Source of the DNA: Bdellovibrionia bacterium
GTDB taxonomy: Bacteria > Bdellovibrionota > Bdellovibrionia > Bdellovibrionales > JAGQZY01
Reading direction: 5' to 3'
Length of the DNA stretch: 64,000 nt
Assembly (NCBI GenBank): GCA_030427805.1
Contig: JAUICP010000001.1
Span: 868,001-932,000 of the forward strand
Part shown: positions 62,384-64,000 of the stretch, piece after piece
How the letters are laid out: every line of letters starts with the position of its first letter
How positions within the stretch are numbered: the first letter of the stretch is position 1
The notes under the pieces: model-generated
The model's database searches: none
What the model was told of the DNA's origin: nothing
Seen by the model: only the letters and a program-made list of their open reading frames with translations
Translations under genes and position numbers: made by a program

Positions 62384-64000
62384 ATGCAAGAGAACGAACA
62401 AAAAGAGACCCGAGACGACGAAGTTTTAGTTGAGAGTAGAAAACGTAAGCGAGAGATTTTTCTTATCTTCGGTCTTGGTCTTCTTTTTGTCCTTCTCACG
62501 TTTTTCGAAATAAAATTGTTTTCGACCAGTGAACAGCTGCCTTTCGTCCATTCCATTTTCTTTTTTGGACTCGTCAATTTTAACATCATAATCCTTCTCC
62601 TGCTTCTCTTCTTTATTTTTAGAAATGTCGTAAAGGTATTTGCCGAGCGCCAAGGGAAGTGGATCGCTCAAACTCTCAAAGCGAAACTCATTGCTGCCTT
62701 CGTCGTTTTCTCTTTTGTTCCGACATTGCTGATGTTTTTGATTTCGGTTTTTTATATCAATTCAAGCTTTGATAAGTGGTTCTCAGTAAAAATGGGTAGC
62801 GTACTTAGAAACTCTCTAGAAGTAACCCATGAGTATTATTCCACGGAAAAAAGGCGAAATTATCACTTTGCCGAGGAGATTTTAAGTAATGTACCCCACT
62901 TTCGGTTTGGTAAAGACCGACTGGAAGGTGAGCTTTTGCTGCAGCAAAAAAAGTACTCCTTAGACGCCATTGAGTACTATCCCAGTGTTATCGGCAAAAG
63001 AACGATCGCCATTCGAGAGAGTGGAGTTCTACCTGAAATTCCTCCAGTTTCTCTAGAATTTTTAAGAAAGGGTCTCAAGTCCAAGCTCGATTCTTCGACC
63101 ATACATCAGTTTGGTGAAGGGAACTTGGTGCGAGTTATTACTCCTGTTGATAAGTCAAAGGGGGGCGGAGCCTTAGTCGTTTCCACCTACATCCCTCTTT
63201 CATTGATCTCAAAAATGGAGAATGTAACCGCCGCTTATGAGGAGTTTAAAAACACCAACCCTCTCGAATATCCATTAAAGTCGATCTACCTCATTATTTT
63301 GGTTCTAATGACTTTGGTGATCCTCTTTGGAGCCACCTGGTTTGGTTTTTACCTGGCCAAGCAATTGACAAATTCTTTTGCCGCCTTGGGAAAGGCCACC
63401 AGAAGGGTTGCTCAAGGGGACTATCGCAAGGTGGTTCTCACCACAGGAAACCAAGAAGTTCAACAACTCGTAGAGAACTTTAACGGAATGGTGGTCAATC
63501 TCGATCGTTCAAAGCGTGAAGTTTTACAGGCGAATAAAGATTTACAAGAAACTCTTGAACGGCTCGATGAGCACAGTCGTTATATTCAAGAAGTATTAGA
63601 GAGTGTCAGCACGGGAGTGATCTCGGTCTCTCCCGAGGGAAGAGTTAACGTTATCAATCGTCATGCTGCTCAACTTTTAAAAATTAACCCCAAAGAATTT
63701 GAAGGGGAAATGCTGGCGAAGCTGATCGATCGCGCGCAATTCGGTTTGGTAAAAGACCTTTTTGATCATATGAGTAAACACGGTCTCAGCAGTTTACAAA
63801 AAAGTTTGAGAATTGAAGTCGACTCTGAAACATTGCCCATCCAAATGACAATTTCACTGATGCAAGACGAAAAGGGTGAAGACATTGGTAAGCTCCTTGT
63901 CTTTGATGATCTGACTCCAGTTGTAAAAGCTCAGAGAGCTGCAGCGTGGACGGAAGTGGCCAGAAGAATTGCTCATGAGATCAAGAACCCGCTGACGCCA
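62384..64000 (+). CDS. ntrY: NtrY-like sensor histidine kinase, 3' end cut by window
   Basis: 539 residues visible, open to the right edge. A charged N-terminus (about 1-24), then two helices (about 25-75), a third near 100-120, a periplasmic sensor of about 180 residues, a fourth helix near 305-325, a HAMP linker (ATRRVAQGDYRKVV), a PAS-like domain (about 395-510; YIQEVLESVSTGVISVSPEG) and the start of the kinase core with the phospho-acceptor in RRIAHEIKNPLTP at the very end. NtrY kinases work with NtrX on nitrogen or respiratory and envelope control. The ATP-binding domain lies outside. AAAGAG precedes the ATG. Confidence 0.88.
   Translation, partial: MQENEQKETRDDEVLVESRKRKREIFLIFGLGLLFVLLTFFEIKLFSTSEQLPFVHSIFFFGLVNFNIIILLLLLFFIFRNVVKVFAERQGKWIAQTLKAKLIAAFVVFSFVPTLLMFLISVFYINSSFDKWFSVKMGSVLRNSLEVTHEYYSTEKRRNYHFAEEILSNVPHFRFGKDRLEGELLLQQKKYSLDAIEYYPSVIGKRTIAIRESGVLPEIPPVSLEFLRKGLKSKLDSSTIHQFGEGNLVRVITPVDKSKGGGALVVSTYIPLSLISKMENVTAAYEEFKNTNPLEYPLKSIYLIILVLMTLVILFGATWFGFYLAKQLTNSFAALGKATRRVAQGDYRKVVLTTGNQEVQQLVENFNGMVVNLDRSKREVLQANKDLQETLERLDEHSRYIQEVLESVSTGVISVSPEGRVNVINRHAAQLLKINPKEFEGEMLAKLIDRAQFGLVKDLFDHMSKHGLSSLQKSLRIEVDSETLPIQMTISLMQDEKGEDIGKLLVFDDLTPVVKAQRAAAWTEVARRIAHEIKNPLTP

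Noticed and set aside
1-64000. tRNA, rRNA, CRISPR or transposon features
   Set aside because: All intergenic stretches were read for tRNA arms, repeat-spacer arrays and transposase-like frames; none found.

Overview
The window looks like a chromosomal stretch of a Gram-negative bacterium of the Bdellovibrionota type (Bdellovibrio/Bacteriovorax-like). This is inferred from gene content, not from a marker gene. The supporting signs are gliding-motility-type envelope genes (AgmX/PglI domain, beta-barrel, TPR), many large lineage-restricted secreted proteins and lipoproteins, FecR-domain proteins, a CHASE2 cyclase, a lone flagellin and a secreted beta-glucanase. I see no rRNA, tRNA, CRISPR array, insertion sequence or prophage. 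Coding density is high, many genes overlap by 1-4 bases (TAATG, ATGA, GTGA), and GTG starts are common.

Layout. 1-4791: a four-gene envelope cluster resembling parts of the Myxococcus Glt/Agl machinery. 4892-8925: a small secreted protein and a heterodimeric ABC exporter. 9282-15495: a complex I operon, nuoB-nuoCD-nuoE-nuoF-nuoG-nuoI, which covers the peripheral arm only and has a shortened NuoG. 15492-23774: three very large exported proteins in one direction, one a lipoprotein ending in a degenerate J-domain-like segment. 23918-30156: sugar-nucleotide genes (UDP-glucose dehydrogenase, UDP-glucuronate decarboxylase), a flippase-like membrane protein, MgtE and RecO. 30164-36191: a TPR/beta-barrel protein, a GH128-type glucanase and a FecR protein. 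36369-39218: a HAD phosphatase, a Xer recombinase and a sigma-54 activator without a receiver domain. 39470-46985: mostly secreted or membrane proteins (subtilase, EF-hand hydrolase) plus a histone-H1-like protein with an acidic tail. 47286-52514: flagellin, a membrane-anchored hydrolase, a Cys-rich small protein and ClpB. 52929-59598: two exported proteins, a second FecR plus TPR/beta-barrel pair, and a convergent CHASE2 adenylate cyclase. 59821-64000: riboflavin genes ribE, ribBX-type and ribH, an 80-residue orphan protein, and the start of an NtrY-like kinase cut by the window edge.

How the genes fit together. The nuo products form the NADH-oxidising and quinone-reducing peripheral arm; the membrane arm must be encoded elsewhere. 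Ugd and the decarboxylase together would make UDP-xylose for an envelope polysaccharide. The most interesting recurring theme is the pairing of a periplasmic FecR-domain protein with a TPR/outer-membrane-barrel protein. It occurs twice in this window, once beside a CHASE2 adenylate cyclase, and suggests an uncharacterised envelope export or signalling module. The three giant exported proteins at 15-24 kb are the other candidate for something undescribed.

All function calls come from reading motifs by eye. No database search was possible, so distant-homology statements are marked as tentative.
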